From positions 1 through 64,000 of the forward strand of contig NZ_JAAKGV010000002.1 in the NCBI RefSeq assembly GCF_011043735.1: a stretch of DNA of 64,000 nucleotides, written 5' to 3'. Position numbers and translations under genes: made by a program. Below the pieces are notes generated by a model. It was not told where the DNA came from. It made no database searches and saw nothing but the letters and a program-made list of their open reading frames with translations. Source of the stretch: Methylobacterium sp. DB0501 (GTDB lineage: Bacteria > Pseudomonadota > Alphaproteobacteria > Rhizobiales > Beijerinckiaceae). Every line of letters starts with the position of its first letter. Position 1 is the stretch's first letter. This document shows positions 8,239 to 16,621 of the stretch, piece by piece.

Positions 8239-8706
8239 ATGATACGCCTGAACGTGAACGGGTCCGTGCGCGAGGTCGAGGCGGAGCCCGACACGCCGCT
8301 GCTCTGGGTGATCCGCGAGCAGGTCGGCCTCACCGGCACCAAGTACGGCTGCGGCATCGCCCAGTGCGGCGCCTGCACGGTCCACATCGACGGGCAGGCG
8401 GTGCGGTCCTGCTCGCTGCCGGTCTCCGGGGTCGAGCCGGGCCAGAAGATCGTCACCATCGAGGGCCTGAGCCCCGACCGCTCGCACCCGGTGCAGAAGG
8501 CCTGGGCGGCGCTCGACGTGCCGCAATGCGGCTTCTGCCAGTCCGGCATGATCATGGCCGCCGCCGCCCTGCTGGCGCAGAAGCCCAAGCCCAGCGAGGC
8601 GGAGATCCGCCAGGAGATCACCAACATCTGCCGCTGCGGCACCTACAACCGGGTGCTCGCCGGCATCACTCTCGCCGCCGAGGGCGGCGAGACCGGCCGC
8701 GGCTGA
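8239..8706 (+). CDS. (2Fe-2S) subunit of a molybdenum hydroxylase (IorA-like)
   Basis: This 155-residue iron-sulfur subunit of the xanthine oxidase superfamily carries electrons away from the molybdenum centre. The plant-type ferredoxin cluster is in [17 protein letters not shown] with a further Cys in VRSCSLP. The second cluster is in [11 protein letters not shown] and [11 protein letters not shown]. The start at MIRLNVNG fits family N-termini; an earlier in-frame ATG at 8176 would add a low-complexity tail. It is the first gene of a seven-gene operon and lies 12 bp before its large subunit. It has no signal peptide, so it probably travels with the Tat-exported large subunit. Confidence 0.93.
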   Translation: MIRLNVNGSVREVEAEPDTPLLWVIREQVGLTGTKYGCGIAQCGACTVHIDGQAVRSCSLPVSGVEPGQKIVTIEGLSPDRSHPVQKAWAALDVPQCGFCQSGMIMAAAALLAQKPKPSEAEIRQEITNICRCGTYNRVLAGITLAAEGGETGRG

Positions 8707-8718
8707 CGGGAGGCCACC

Positions 8719-10917
8719 ATGACCACGACCTCCGCCCCCGCCCTTTCCCGCCGCTTCTTCCTCGCCGGCTCCGCCGCCGCGGCCGGCGGCCTGGCGCTCG
8801 GCTTCGACCTGCCCGGATTCGACACGCCCTCGGCGCAGGCCGCGCCCGGTGCGACCTCGCCCGAGATCAACGCCTGGGTGGTGGTGCGCCCGGACGAGAC
8901 CGTGGTGATCCGCATCGCCCGCTCGGAGATGGGCCAGGGCACGCTCACCGGCCTCGCCCAGCTCGTGGCGGAAGAGCTCGGCTGCGACTGGGCCCGCGTC
9001 ACCACCGAATACCCGACGCCGGGCCAGAACCTCGCCCGCGGCCGGGCCTGGGGCGATTTCTCGACCGGCGGCAGCCGCGGCATCCGCGAATCCTACGTCG
9101 CGGTGCGCCAGGGCGGGGCCGCCGCCCGCACCATGCTGGTCGCGGCCGCCGCCCAGGAATGGGGTGTTTCGCCCGGCGAGTGCCGGGTCGAGAAGGGCGT
9201 CATCGGCCACCCGGCCTCGGGCCGTTCCACCACCTTCGGCAAGGTCGCGGCGGCGGCCGGCCGGATGGAGCCGCCGAAGGACGTTCCCCTCAAGGACCCG
9301 AAGGACTGGACCATCGCCGGCCACCCGGTGAAGCGCCTCGACACGCTGGAGAAGACCGACGGCTCGCAGGTCTACGGCATCGACCTCCGGCTCCCCGGCA
9401 TGCTCAATGCCGCGATCCGCGACTGCCCGGTGGTCGGCGGCACGGTGAGGAGCGTCGACGCCTCCGCCGTCGAGACGATGCCCGGCGTGCGCAAGGTGGT
9501 GCGGGTCGGCGACAGCGCGGTGGCGGTGGTGGCCGACACGTTCTGGCGCGCCAAGACGGCGGTGGACGCCCTGCGGATCGTCTGGGACGAGGGGCCGAAT
9601 GCCGGGGTGTCGAGCGAGACGATCGCCGCCACCCTGCGCGAGGGCCTCGACGCGCCCGAGGCCTTCATCGGCAACAAGGCCGGCGACGCCGCGGGGGCGC
9701 TCAAGGGGGCCGCCAGGGTGGTCGAGGCGACCTATGCCTACCCGTTCCAGAACCACGCCACGATGGAGCCGATGAACGCCACGGCGCGCTGGACACCGGA
9801 CCGGTGCGAGGTCTGGACCCCGACCCAGAACGGCGAGGCGGCGCTCGCCGCGACGGCCGAGGCCGCCGGCCTCTCGGCCCGGCAATGCGACGTCTACAAG
9901 ATCCATCTCGGCGGCGGCTTCGGCCGGCGCGGCGCCACCCACGACTGGGTGCGCCAGGCGGTGCTGATCGCGCGTGAGCTCCCCGGCACCCCGGTCAAGC
10001 TGATCTGGACCCGCGAGGAGGACATGACCCACGGCCGCTACCATCCGGTCACCCAGTGCCGGATGCGGGCGGCCCTCGACGAATCCGGCAACCTCACCGG
10101 CCTGCACATGCGGATCTCCGGCCAGTCGATCCTGGCCGGCATCATCCCGGGACGGCTCGGCCCCGACGGCAAGGACCCGGTGGTGTTCCAGGGCCTCAAC
10201 CCCGGCGGGGCGGAGGCCGCGATCGGCTACACGATCCCGAACCTGCTCATCGACCACGCGATGCGCAATCCGCCGATCATCCCGGGCTTCTGGCGCGGGG
10301 TGAACACCAACCCGAACGCGATCTACCTCGAATGCTTCCTCGACGAGGTGGCGCACGCGGCAGGCCAGGACCCGCTCGCCTTCCGGCGCAAGCTGATGGA
10401 GAAGCATCCCAAGCACCTGGCCGTGCTGAACGCGGTGGCCGAGCGGATCGGCTGGGACGCGAAGCCGCCGTCGGGCGTGCATCGCGGGCTCGCGCAGATC
10501 ATGGGCTTCGGCAGCTACGTGGCGGCCGCCGCCGAGGTGTCGGTCGGCGACGACGGCAAGATCAGGGTCCACCGCATCGTCGCCGCCACCGATCCGGGCG
10601 TGGCGATCAACCCGCAGCAGATCGAGGCGCAGGTCGCCGGCTCCTTCGTCTACGGGCTGTCGGCGGCGCTCTACGGCGAGTGCACGGTGAAGGACGGAAA
10701 GATCGAGCAGACCAACTTCGATTCCTACCCGGTCCTGCGCCTCGACGAGATGCCGAAGGTCGAGGCCATCCTGATGCCGTCCGGCGGCTTCATCGGCGGC
10801 GTCGGCGAGCCGACCATCGCGGTGGCGGCGCCCGCCGTCCTCAACGCGGTCTTCGCCGCCACCGGCAAGCGGGTGCGGCAGATCCCGGCGAGCCGCACGG
10901 ACCTGAAGCGCGCGTGA
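8719..10917 (+). CDS. molybdopterin-binding large subunit, IorB/aldehyde dehydrogenase-like
   Basis: This 732-residue catalytic subunit of the xanthine dehydrogenase family hydroxylates or oxidises an aldehyde or N-heterocycle using molybdopterin cytosine dinucleotide. A Tat signal is present (SRRFFLAGSAAAAGG, residues about 10-35), so the enzyme should face the periplasm. Cofactor motifs include HLGGGFGRRG, and the catalytic glutamate lies in GGVGEPTIAVAAPAV near the C-terminus. The substrate is not readable from sequence. Its closest relatives by architecture are isoquinoline oxidoreductase and membrane aldehyde dehydrogenase, which pass electrons to cytochrome c. The next gene encodes a small cytochrome c and overlaps its stop codon. 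Confidence 0.93.
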   Translation: MTTTSAPALSRRFFLAGSAAAAGGLALGFDLPGFDTPSAQAAPGATSPEINAWVVVRPDETVVIRIARSEMGQGTLTGLAQLVAEELGCDWARVTTEYPTPGQNLARGRAWGDFSTGGSRGIRESYVAVRQGGAAARTMLVAAAAQEWGVSPGECRVEKGVIGHPASGRSTTFGKVAAAAGRMEPPKDVPLKDPKDWTIAGHPVKRLDTLEKTDGSQVYGIDLRLPGMLNAAIRDCPVVGGTVRSVDASAVETMPGVRKVVRVGDSAVAVVADTFWRAKTAVDALRIVWDEGPNAGVSSETIAATLREGLDAPEAFIGNKAGDAAGALKGAARVVEATYAYPFQNHATMEPMNATARWTPDRCEVWTPTQNGEAALAATAEAAGLSARQCDVYKIHLGGGFGRRGATHDWVRQAVLIARELPGTPVKLIWTREEDMTHGRYHPVTQCRMRAALDESGNLTGLHMRISGQSILAGIIPGRLGPDGKDPVVFQGLNPGGAEAAIGYTIPNLLIDHAMRNPPIIPGFWRGVNTNPNAIYLECFLDEVAHAAGQDPLAFRRKLMEKHPKHLAVLNAVAERIGWDAKPPSGVHRGLAQIMGFGSYVAAAAEVSVGDDGKIRVHRIVAATDPGVAINPQQIEAQVAGSFVYGLSAALYGECTVKDGKIEQTNFDSYPVLRLDEMPKVEAILMPSGGFIGGVGEPTIAVAAPAVLNAVFAATGKRVRQIPASRTDLKRA

Positions 10918-11177
10918 GGGCCGGGCTCCTGTTCCTGCTGCTCGCAACCCCGGCGGCGGCTGCGCCGCCGGGGGCCTCGTCCTGCTCGGGGTGCCACGGC
11001 GCCCCGGGCGGGGCGGTGCCGAGCCTGTCCGGCCACGCGGCCGAGGAGATCGCGGCCTCGCTGGCTGCCTTTCGGGCCGGGACGCGGCCCGCCACGGTGA
11101 TGAACCGCATCGCCAAGGGCTTTTCGGACGAGGAGAGCCGGGCGATCGCGCAGTGGCTCGCGGGGGGCGGCCAGTGA
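10914..11177 (+). CDS. small monohaem cytochrome c
   Basis: This 87-residue exported cytochrome has a Sec signal (GLLFLLLATPAAAA) and one CxxCH haem site in SCSGCHG. A later Met in TVMNRIAKGFSDEE could be the axial ligand. The start is GTG at 10914, overlapping the preceding stop as GTGA, and its own stop overlaps the next GTG the same way. By position it could be the haem subunit of the following flavocytochrome c flavoprotein, the electron acceptor of the molybdenum hydroxylase, or both. It is shorter than the dihaem SoxE/FccA type. Confidence 0.9.
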   Translation: MRAGLLFLLLATPAAAAPPGASSCSGCHGAPGGAVPSLSGHAAEEIAASLAAFRAGTRPATVMNRIAKGFSDEESRAIAQWLAGGGQ

Positions 11178-12424
11178 CCGGGATCGGCCGTCGCGCCGTG
11201 CTGGCGGGGTTCGCCGCCGCAACCCTCCCCCGCCCCGCCCTGGCGCAGGGCGCGCGCGTCGTCGTGGTCGGCGGCGGCTTCGGCGGCGCCACCGCCGCGC
11301 GGGCCCTGCACCGGGCGGGCCTGTCCGTCACCCTGGTCGAGCCGGCGGAGACCTACCTCGCCTGCCCGTTCAGCAACGAGGTGATCGCGGGCCTGCGGCC
11401 GATGGCGGCGCAGGTCTTCGGCTACGAGGCCTTGCGGGCGGCGGGCGTGACCGTGGCGAGGACCAGCGCCGAGGCGATCGACGGCGCGGCGCGCCGGGTG
11501 CGCCTCGGCGACGGCACCACCCTCGATTACGACCGGCTGATCCTCTCGCCCGGCATCGCCATGCGCTTCGACGCCCTGCCGGGCTACGACGCGGCCGCAG
11601 CCGAGGTGATGCCGCATGCCTGGAAGGCGGGAGCCCAGACCGAGCTGCTGGCCCGCCAGCTCGCCGCGATGCCCGACAACGGCACGGTGGTGCTGGCGGT
11701 GCCGGGCAACCCCTATCGCTGCCCGCCCGGCCCCTACGAGCGGGCGAGCCTGATCGCCTGGTTCCTCAAGACGCGCAAGCCCCGCGCCAAGCTGATCGTG
11801 CTCGACGCCAAGGACACCTTCTCCAAGCAGAAGCTGTTCGAGCAGGCCTGGAAGACGCTCTATCCCGACACCCTCGAATACGTGCCGCTCGCCGCCGGCG
11901 GCCAGGTCACCTCGGTCGATTCCGGCGCGATGAGCGTCGCCACCGACTTCTCGACTTACAAAGCCGACGTCGCCTGCATCATCCCGCCCCAGCGCGCGGC
12001 GCCGATCGCGGCGGCGGCCGGCGTCGCCGACCGTTCGGGCTGGTGCCCGATCGACCCGGTCACCTTCGAATCGCGCCTGGTGCCGCGGATCCACGTGATC
12101 GGCGACGCCGCCATCGCCGGGGCGATGCCGAAATCCGCCTTCGCCGCCAATGCGCAGGCCAAGGTCTGCGCCGACGCGGTGATCGACCTCCTCGCCGAGC
12201 GGGCGCCGGCAGCCCCGAAGCTCGTCAACACCTGCTACAGCCTGGTCGCGCCGGGCTACGGCATCTCGGTCGCGGGGGTGTACCATCCGGACAAGGGCGT
12301 GCTCGCCGATGTCGAGGGCGCCGGCGGCACCAGCCCGCTCGACGCGCCCGATGCCGTGCGCCGGCAGGAGGCGGTCTATGCCGAAGACTGGTACCGGACC
12401 ATCACATCGGCGGTGTTCGGGTGA
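11174..12424 (+). CDS. fccB: flavocytochrome c sulfide dehydrogenase, flavin subunit (FccB/SoxF)
   Basis: This 416-residue FAD protein oxidises sulfide or sulfane sulfur and gives electrons to a c-type cytochrome in the periplasm. It has a twin-arginine signal (GRRAVLAGFAAATLPRPALA), the Rossmann motif VVVGGGFGGATAAR, and both redox cysteines characteristic of the family, in RCPPGPYERA and SGWCPIDP. The C-terminal NTCYSLVAPGYGISVAGVY is also typical. It starts with GTG overlapping the cytochrome stop and ends overlapping the soxX start, so it is translationally coupled on both sides. The best partner is the adjacent 87-residue cytochrome. Confidence 0.93.
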   Translation: MTGIGRRAVLAGFAAATLPRPALAQGARVVVVGGGFGGATAARALHRAGLSVTLVEPAETYLACPFSNEVIAGLRPMAAQVFGYEALRAAGVTVARTSAEAIDGAARRVRLGDGTTLDYDRLILSPGIAMRFDALPGYDAAAAEVMPHAWKAGAQTELLARQLAAMPDNGTVVLAVPGNPYRCPPGPYERASLIAWFLKTRKPRAKLIVLDAKDTFSKQKLFEQAWKTLYPDTLEYVPLAAGGQVTSVDSGAMSVATDFSTYKADVACIIPPQRAAPIAAAAGVADRSGWCPIDPVTFESRLVPRIHVIGDAAIAGAMPKSAFAANAQAKVCADAVIDLLAERAPAAPKLVNTCYSLVAPGYGISVAGVYHPDKGVLADVEGAGGTSPLDAPDAVRRQEAVYAEDWYRTITSAVFG

Positions 12425-12852
12425 GGCGGGGGCTCGCCGCGCTCCTCGCCCTCACCCAGACCGCGCTCGCCCCCGCGGGAATCGTCGGCGACGCGATTCC
12501 GCTGCCGCTCGACGGCCGGGCCGGCGACGCCGGGCGCGGCCGGGCCATCGCCACCGACACCCGCAAGGGACTGTGCCCGCTCTGCCATACCGGCCTCGGC
12601 GGCTCCGCCCCGGCGGGCGATCTCGGGCCCGACCTCTCGGATGTGGGGGCGCGGCTTTCCCCCGGACAATTGCGCCTGCGCCTCGTCGACGGGCGCGCCT
12701 TGAACCCCGCGACCCTGATGCCTTCCTATTACCGGACCGACGGCATCCGGGTGGCGGGCGCCTGGCGCGGCCGGCCGGTGCTCGCGGCGGCGGAAATCGA
12801 GGACGTGATCGCCTATCTCGTCACCCTCAAGGGAGGGCACGCGACGCCATGA
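12421..12852 (+). CDS. soxX: SoxX-like cytochrome c
   Basis: This is a 143-residue periplasmic monohaem cytochrome with a haem site in LCPLCHTG and a Met ligand candidate in TLMPSYYRTDG, both in SoxX-like context. The tail EIEDVIAYLVTLKG is typical of the family. The GTG start overlaps the fccB stop. In classical Sox systems SoxX pairs with SoxA to attach thiosulfate to SoxY, but no soxA is present in this window, so its partner here is either encoded elsewhere or replaced by another cytochrome. Confidence 0.88.
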   Translation: MRRGLAALLALTQTALAPAGIVGDAIPLPLDGRAGDAGRGRAIATDTRKGLCPLCHTGLGGSAPAGDLGPDLSDVGARLSPGQLRLRLVDGRALNPATLMPSYYRTDGIRVAGAWRGRPVLAAAEIEDVIAYLVTLKGGHATP

Positions 12853-13331
12853 CGACCCTGGTTCAGAACACCCCGGTTCATCGCCGGACGATCCTCGCCG
12901 GGGGCGCCGGGCTGCTGACCCTGGCGCTGGCGCGCCCCGGCGCCGCGGCGATCATCCGGCCGACCCGCGAGGCGACCGTCGAGGCGATCCGCCGCTTCAC
13001 CGGCGGCGCGACCGTGCAGGCGGGCCGGATCCATCTCGACATGCCGCCGCTCGTCGAGAACGGCAACACCGTGCCGCTTGCGATCACCGTCGAGAGCCCG
13101 ATGACCGAAGCCGACCACGTGCGCCGCATCGCGGTGTTCAACGACAAGAACCCGCAGCCCCACGTGGTCACGCTGCATCTCGGCCCCCGATCCGGCCGCG
13201 CGGCGGTCAACACCCGGATCCGGCTCGCCGATTCCCAGACCATCACGGCCGTCGCCGAGATGCGCGACGGCACCTTCTGGTCCGCCACCGCCGACGCGAT
13301 CGTGACGCTCGCCGCCTGCGTGGAGGGGTGA
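12849..13331 (+). CDS. soxY: SoxY-like sulfur carrier subunit with atypical C-terminus
   Basis: This 160-residue protein has a twin-arginine signal (HRRTILAGGAGLLTLALA) and the SoxY immunoglobulin-like core (PLAITVESPMTEADHVRRIA, FNDKNPQP). In classical SoxY a C-terminal GGCGG swinging arm carries the sulfur substrate on its cysteine. Here the protein ends TLAACVEG: the cysteine (codon 13317-13319) is kept, but all four flanking glycines are replaced. The reading is clean, with no frameshift that would restore glycines. It overlaps soxX by ATGA and is followed at once by soxZ, so a SoxYZ complex should form. Confidence 0.88.
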   Translation: MTTLVQNTPVHRRTILAGGAGLLTLALARPGAAAIIRPTREATVEAIRRFTGGATVQAGRIHLDMPPLVENGNTVPLAITVESPMTEADHVRRIAVFNDKNPQPHVVTLHLGPRSGRAAVNTRIRLADSQTITAVAEMRDGTFWSATADAIVTLAACVEG

Positions 13332-13333
13332 GC

Positions 13334-13654
13334 ATGGCCCGCGCCCTCATCAACCTGCCGAAGACCGCGAAGCCCGGCGCGGTGATCGAGATCAAGACCC
13401 TGATCTCGCACCCGATGGAGACCGGCTACCGCCCGGGCCCGGACGGCCGCCTGATCCCGCGCAACATCATCACCGAGTTCGTTTGTACCTATGACGGCGA
13501 GGAGGTGTTTCGCGCCGAGCTCTCCCCGGCGAGCGCCGCCAACCCGTACCTGACCTTCACCACGGTCGCGACGAAGACCGGCCTGCTGCGCTTCACCTGG
13601 ATGGGGGATAACGGATTCTCGCAGACGGAGGAGGCGGGGATCACGGTGGGGTGA
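13334..13654 (+). CDS. soxZ: SoxZ-like sulfur carrier subunit
   Basis: This 106-residue partner of SoxY contains the typical segments KPGAVIEIKTLISHPMETGY and FVCTYDGEEVFRAEL, and has no signal peptide, as usual because it is co-exported with SoxY. Two starts are possible: GTG at 13328, which overlaps the soxY stop, and ATG at 13334. The strong ggagggg at 13322-13328 is five bases before the ATG, which I chose. It is the last gene of the operon; two hairpins follow. Confidence 0.9.
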   Translation: MARALINLPKTAKPGAVIEIKTLISHPMETGYRPGPDGRLIPRNIITEFVCTYDGEEVFRAELSPASAANPYLTFTTVATKTGLLRFTWMGDNGFSQTEEAGITVG

Positions 13655-13656
13655 GG

Positions 13657-13704
13657 GGGCGGTCCACGAGGTGCACCGCCCCGCTCCCGCCGCAATGCGG
13701 CGGG
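13657..13704 (+). terminator. tandem hairpins behind the sox-like operon
   Basis: A 7-bp inverted repeat (gggcggt 13657-13663, accgccc 13675-13681) is followed by a tight 8-bp hairpin cccgccgc aat gcggcggg (13686-13704). They lie just behind soxZ and before the next gene. No T-run follows, so intrinsic termination is uncertain; pausing or transcript protection is also possible. Confidence 0.45.
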
Positions 13705-13782
13705 ACCAGTGCGGCACCGGGAGCGCGGGACGCTTTACCGACGGTTAACCACGAGGGGCGAGCGTCGCCGAAGGACATCGTC

Positions 13783-14436
13783 ATGCCGCGCCCTTCCCTG
13801 CTCCTCCTCCCCGTCGCCGCCGCGCTCCTCGCTGCGCCCCCCGCGGCGACCCCGGCCCTCGCCCATCCGCACGTCTGGATCACCACCCGGGCCGAGCTCG
13901 ATTATGGGCCGGACGGCGCCCTGCGGGCGGTGCGGCACGCCTGGACCTTCGATCCGACCTATTCGGCCTTCGCGGTCCAGGGCCTCGGCCAGTCGCCGAC
14001 CGGGCCGGTGAACCCGGCGGCGCTCGCGGCGCTCGCCCGGGACAACGCCGACAACCTCGCCGAGCAGGGCTACTTCACGCAGCTGAAGGTCAACGGCCGC
14101 AAGGTGGAGGTCGGCGCCGCCGCCGATCCGGCGATGAGTTTCGCGGACGGGCAGCTGACCCTGCGCTTCACCCTGCCGCTCAAGGCGCCGGTCGCCGGCA
14201 CCGCCTCGCTCGAGGTCTACGACCCGACCTACTTCGTCGCCTTCAGCCTCGCCGAGGGCGATGCCGCCGCCACCCTCGCCGGCGCCCCGGCCGGCTGCCG
14301 CGCCACCGCGCACCGGCCGAAGCACACGGCCCCCGCGCCCGCCGCCACCGGCATGTCGGAGGCGTTCTTCGAGGCGATGACCGCCGCCTCGACCTACGGC
14401 GTGCAATTCGCCAACCGGATCGTCGTCGCGTGCTGA
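13783..14436 (+). CDS. DUF1007 periplasmic protein, nickel/cobalt transport partner
   Basis: This 217-residue exported protein has a signal peptide (residues 1 to about 26, ending PALAHPHVW). The first mature residues HPHVW form a histidine-containing metal-binding N-terminus typical of DUF1007 proteins. The rest contains the family core (WTFDPTYSAFAVQGL, VYDPTYFVAFSL). It is followed with overlap by a NicO-type transporter, the standard pairing for this family. A role in handing nickel or cobalt to the transporter is inferred from that pairing. Confidence 0.87.
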   Translation: MPRPSLLLLPVAAALLAAPPAATPALAHPHVWITTRAELDYGPDGALRAVRHAWTFDPTYSAFAVQGLGQSPTGPVNPAALAALARDNADNLAEQGYFTQLKVNGRKVEVGAAADPAMSFADGQLTLRFTLPLKAPVAGTASLEVYDPTYFVAFSLAEGDAAATLAGAPAGCRATAHRPKHTAPAPAATGMSEAFFEAMTAASTYGVQFANRIVVAC

Positions 14437-15437
14437 GCCGGGCCCTCGCCCTCGCCCCGCCCTCCCGCGGGCTCCAGCGTCTGGCGCTCGCCGCCCTCGC
14501 GGTCATGGCGGCGGCGGCCGTGCTGGCGGCCTTGCTCGGGCTGCTGGCCCCGGGTTTCCGGGCCCCGCCGCGCTCGCCTTTCGGCATCGGCTTTCGCGAG
14601 GCGGCGCCCACCGGCGCCACCAGCCTCGGCGCCTGGCTGCTCGCCATGCAGGCCGGCTTCTCCCGGGCGCTCCAGGCGGCGGTGTCGGCGGTCAAGGCCG
14701 GGCGCGACGGCACCCTGACCCTCGTCGGGCTCGGCTTCGCCTATGGGGTGCTGCACGCCGCCGGGCCCGGCCATGGCAAGGCGGTGATCGCCGGCTACCT
14801 GATGGCCGGCGAGCGGGCCCTGAAGCGCGGCTTCACCTTGAGCCTGCTCGCGGCTCTCCTCCAGGCGCTCGTCGCCCTGGCTCTCGTCTGCGGCGGTGCG
14901 GCAATCCTGCGTCTGACCGCAGCCGGCCTCAACCAGGCCGGCACGGTGATCGAGACCGCGGGCTTCGCCTGCGTGGCCCTGCTCGGCGTGGCCGTGACCT
15001 GGCGCAAGTCCGGGCAGCTCGCGCGGCTCCTCAACCGCGAGGCGGGGCCGGCCTGCGGGCCCGATTGCGGCCATGCGGGGCTCACCGACGGCGCGAAGGT
15101 CGAGCGGCTGGCCGGCTGGCGCGAGCAGGCCGGCGTGGTGCTGGCCGCCGGGACGCGCCCTTGCGCCGGGGCGGTGCTGGTGCTGGTCTTCGCCCTGTCG
15201 CAGGGCATCCTGTGGGCCGGCATCGCCGCGACGCTGGCGATGGCGCTCGGCACCGCGCTCACCACCGGGGTGCTGGCGGCGCTCGCGGTGTTCGCCAAGG
15301 CGCTGGCCCTCCGGCTCGCCGGCGGCCGCGGCCAGGGCGGGGCCATCGCCGTCGGGGTGCTGGAACTCTGGGCCGCCGCCTTCGTGCTGGTGCTCGGCGC
15401 TGGCCTGCTCTCGGGCTGGGCCGCCGCAGCGTTCTAG
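14430..15437 (+). CDS. NicO-family nickel/cobalt transporter
   Basis: This is a 335-residue inner-membrane protein with about six to eight hydrophobic segments. The diagnostic motif is HAAGPGHGKAVIAGYLMAGE, matching HxxGPGHGK of the NicO/RcnA family. A hydrophilic loop around residues 207-232 contains CGPDCGHAG, a possible metal-sensing stretch. The GTG start at 14430 overlaps the end of the DUF1007 gene. Import and export cannot be told apart from sequence; the DUF1007 pairing is known for both uptake and homeostasis systems. Confidence 0.9.
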   Translation: MLSRALALAPPSRGLQRLALAALAVMAAAAVLAALLGLLAPGFRAPPRSPFGIGFREAAPTGATSLGAWLLAMQAGFSRALQAAVSAVKAGRDGTLTLVGLGFAYGVLHAAGPGHGKAVIAGYLMAGERALKRGFTLSLLAALLQALVALALVCGGAAILRLTAAGLNQAGTVIETAGFACVALLGVAVTWRKSGQLARLLNREAGPACGPDCGHAGLTDGAKVERLAGWREQAGVVLAAGTRPCAGAVLVLVFALSQGILWAGIAATLAMALGTALTTGVLAALAVFAKALALRLAGGRGQGGAIAVGVLELWAAAFVLVLGAGLLSGWAAAAF

Positions 15438-15442
15438 GGCAG

Positions 15443-15538
15443 CGCCCGATCGCGTTGCCCTCGAGCGCTGCTCCAGGCCTTTGATCTTGCAGCATTTTCT
15501 TGCGGCGAACCGGTATCCGATTCGTCGGAGAACGCTCC
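15443..15538 (+). repeat. dispersed repeat family A, copy 2
   Basis: This is the clearest copy of an approximately 95-bp intergenic repeat, filling the gap between the NicO gene and the convergent MBL hydrolase gene. Shared blocks with the other copies are cgcccgatcgcg, ctgctccaggcct, gcgaaccggt and ttcgtcgga. It starts six bases after the NicO stop codon. Its position between two convergent genes suits a terminator-linked or inert element. Confidence 0.7.
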
Positions 15539-15553
15539 AGGCCGAGATGCGCT

Positions 15554-16444
15554 TCAGGCGACGGCCGCCACCCGTGCGGCGCGTCGCCGCCGCGGGCTCG
15601 CCGCCGCGCTCACAGTGGCGAAGCTGATCTCCTGGCGCTCGCGGGCAACGAAGGCGCCGGGCATCTCGGCCTGCATCTGGCTCTCGAGGTCGCGCAGCAT
15701 CGTGTCGGTGTGCTGGGGATAAAGGTGCACGATGGCGAGCCGACCGACCCCGCCGGCCTGGCACAGCTCGACGCCCTTCTGCCAGGTCGAGTGGCCCCAG
15801 CCGCGGCAGGACGAATACTCGCCCTGCGTGAACATGCCGTCATAGACCACGAGGTCCGAGCCGCGCACGAAGTCGAGCAGGGCCGGATCGGGCCAGGGCT
15901 CGGAATGCTCCAGGTCGCTGATGTAGCAGGCGGTGCGGCCGCCATGGCGGAAGCGGTAGCCGGTGGCGCCCTGCGGGTGCTCCAGCGGGATGGTGTCGAC
16001 CACCGCGCCGTCCGGGAAGGCCAGGCTCTCGCCGGCCCGGAACCCGTGATGCACGAAGCGGGCGGGGAACATGTCGAGGGTGATCGGGAACAGCGGCGGC
16101 GAGAACAGCCGGTCGAGGGGCCCGGCCGCGCTCGCCCCGTCGAGGTTGCCGCACCAGGTGTGGATCTCGCGCGCCGGGTCGAGCACCGCCGGCTTCATGA
16201 ACGGCAGGCCGCCGACATGGTCGAGATGGAGGTGGCTCAGCAGCAGGTCGACCCGCTGGGGCAGCCCGTCGCGGTGATGCGCGCCGAAGGCGTTGATGCC
16301 GGTCCCGGCATCGATCACGAACAGGCGCTCGCCGCAGCGGACCTCGACACAGGGGGTATGCCCGCCGAATTCCACGAAATCCGGACCGGAGGCGCAGGTC
16401 GACCCCCTGACACCCCAGAACCGGAGCGTCAGGCCGGCTTCCAT
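15554..16444 (-). CDS. MBL-fold metallohydrolase
   Basis: This 296-residue enzyme has the metallo-beta-lactamase fold, with the metal motif SHLHLDHVGGLPF (HxHxDH) and later ligands in YISDLEHSEPWPD and IVHLYPQHTD. The N-terminal segment LRFWGVRGSTCASGPDFVEF is typical of a subgroup related to cyclic-nucleotide phosphodiesterase/RNase Z-like hydrolases. A start at 16444 has a gagggg ribosome-binding site seven bases away; an earlier ATG at 16465 lacks one. The substrate is unknown. It lies downstream of the ABC-like gene on the same strand. Confidence 0.87.
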   Translation of the reverse strand: MEAGLTLRFWGVRGSTCASGPDFVEFGGHTPCVEVRCGERLFVIDAGTGINAFGAHHRDGLPQRVDLLLSHLHLDHVGGLPFMKPAVLDPAREIHTWCGNLDGASAAGPLDRLFSPPLFPITLDMFPARFVHHGFRAGESLAFPDGAVVDTIPLEHPQGATGYRFRHGGRTACYISDLEHSEPWPDPALLDFVRGSDLVVYDGMFTQGEYSSCRGWGHSTWQKGVELCQAGGVGRLAIVHLYPQHTDTMLRDLESQMQAEMPGAFVARERQEISFATVSAAASPRRRRAARVAAVA

Positions 16445-16621
16445 GAGAGGACCCCTCGTTGTCATGCCGGCGACCGTGATGGGGCTTGTGGGGGTTGGAT
16501 GTGCGATGACGCACATGGCGGATGCTCCGGCCGGGCATCCCGGCAAGACACGATGGAAGGCTGTGCACGAGAAATGTGCTTCACGAACGATGAGCACAAG
16601 ACGAAGGTTCCCCCGGCCAGC

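Noticed and set aside
13300..13335. Frameshift hiding a normal GGCGG end of SoxY
   Set aside because: No reading frame in the last 40 bases gives Gly-Gly-Cys-Gly-Gly, and the overlap with soxZ is consistent with the stop at 13331.
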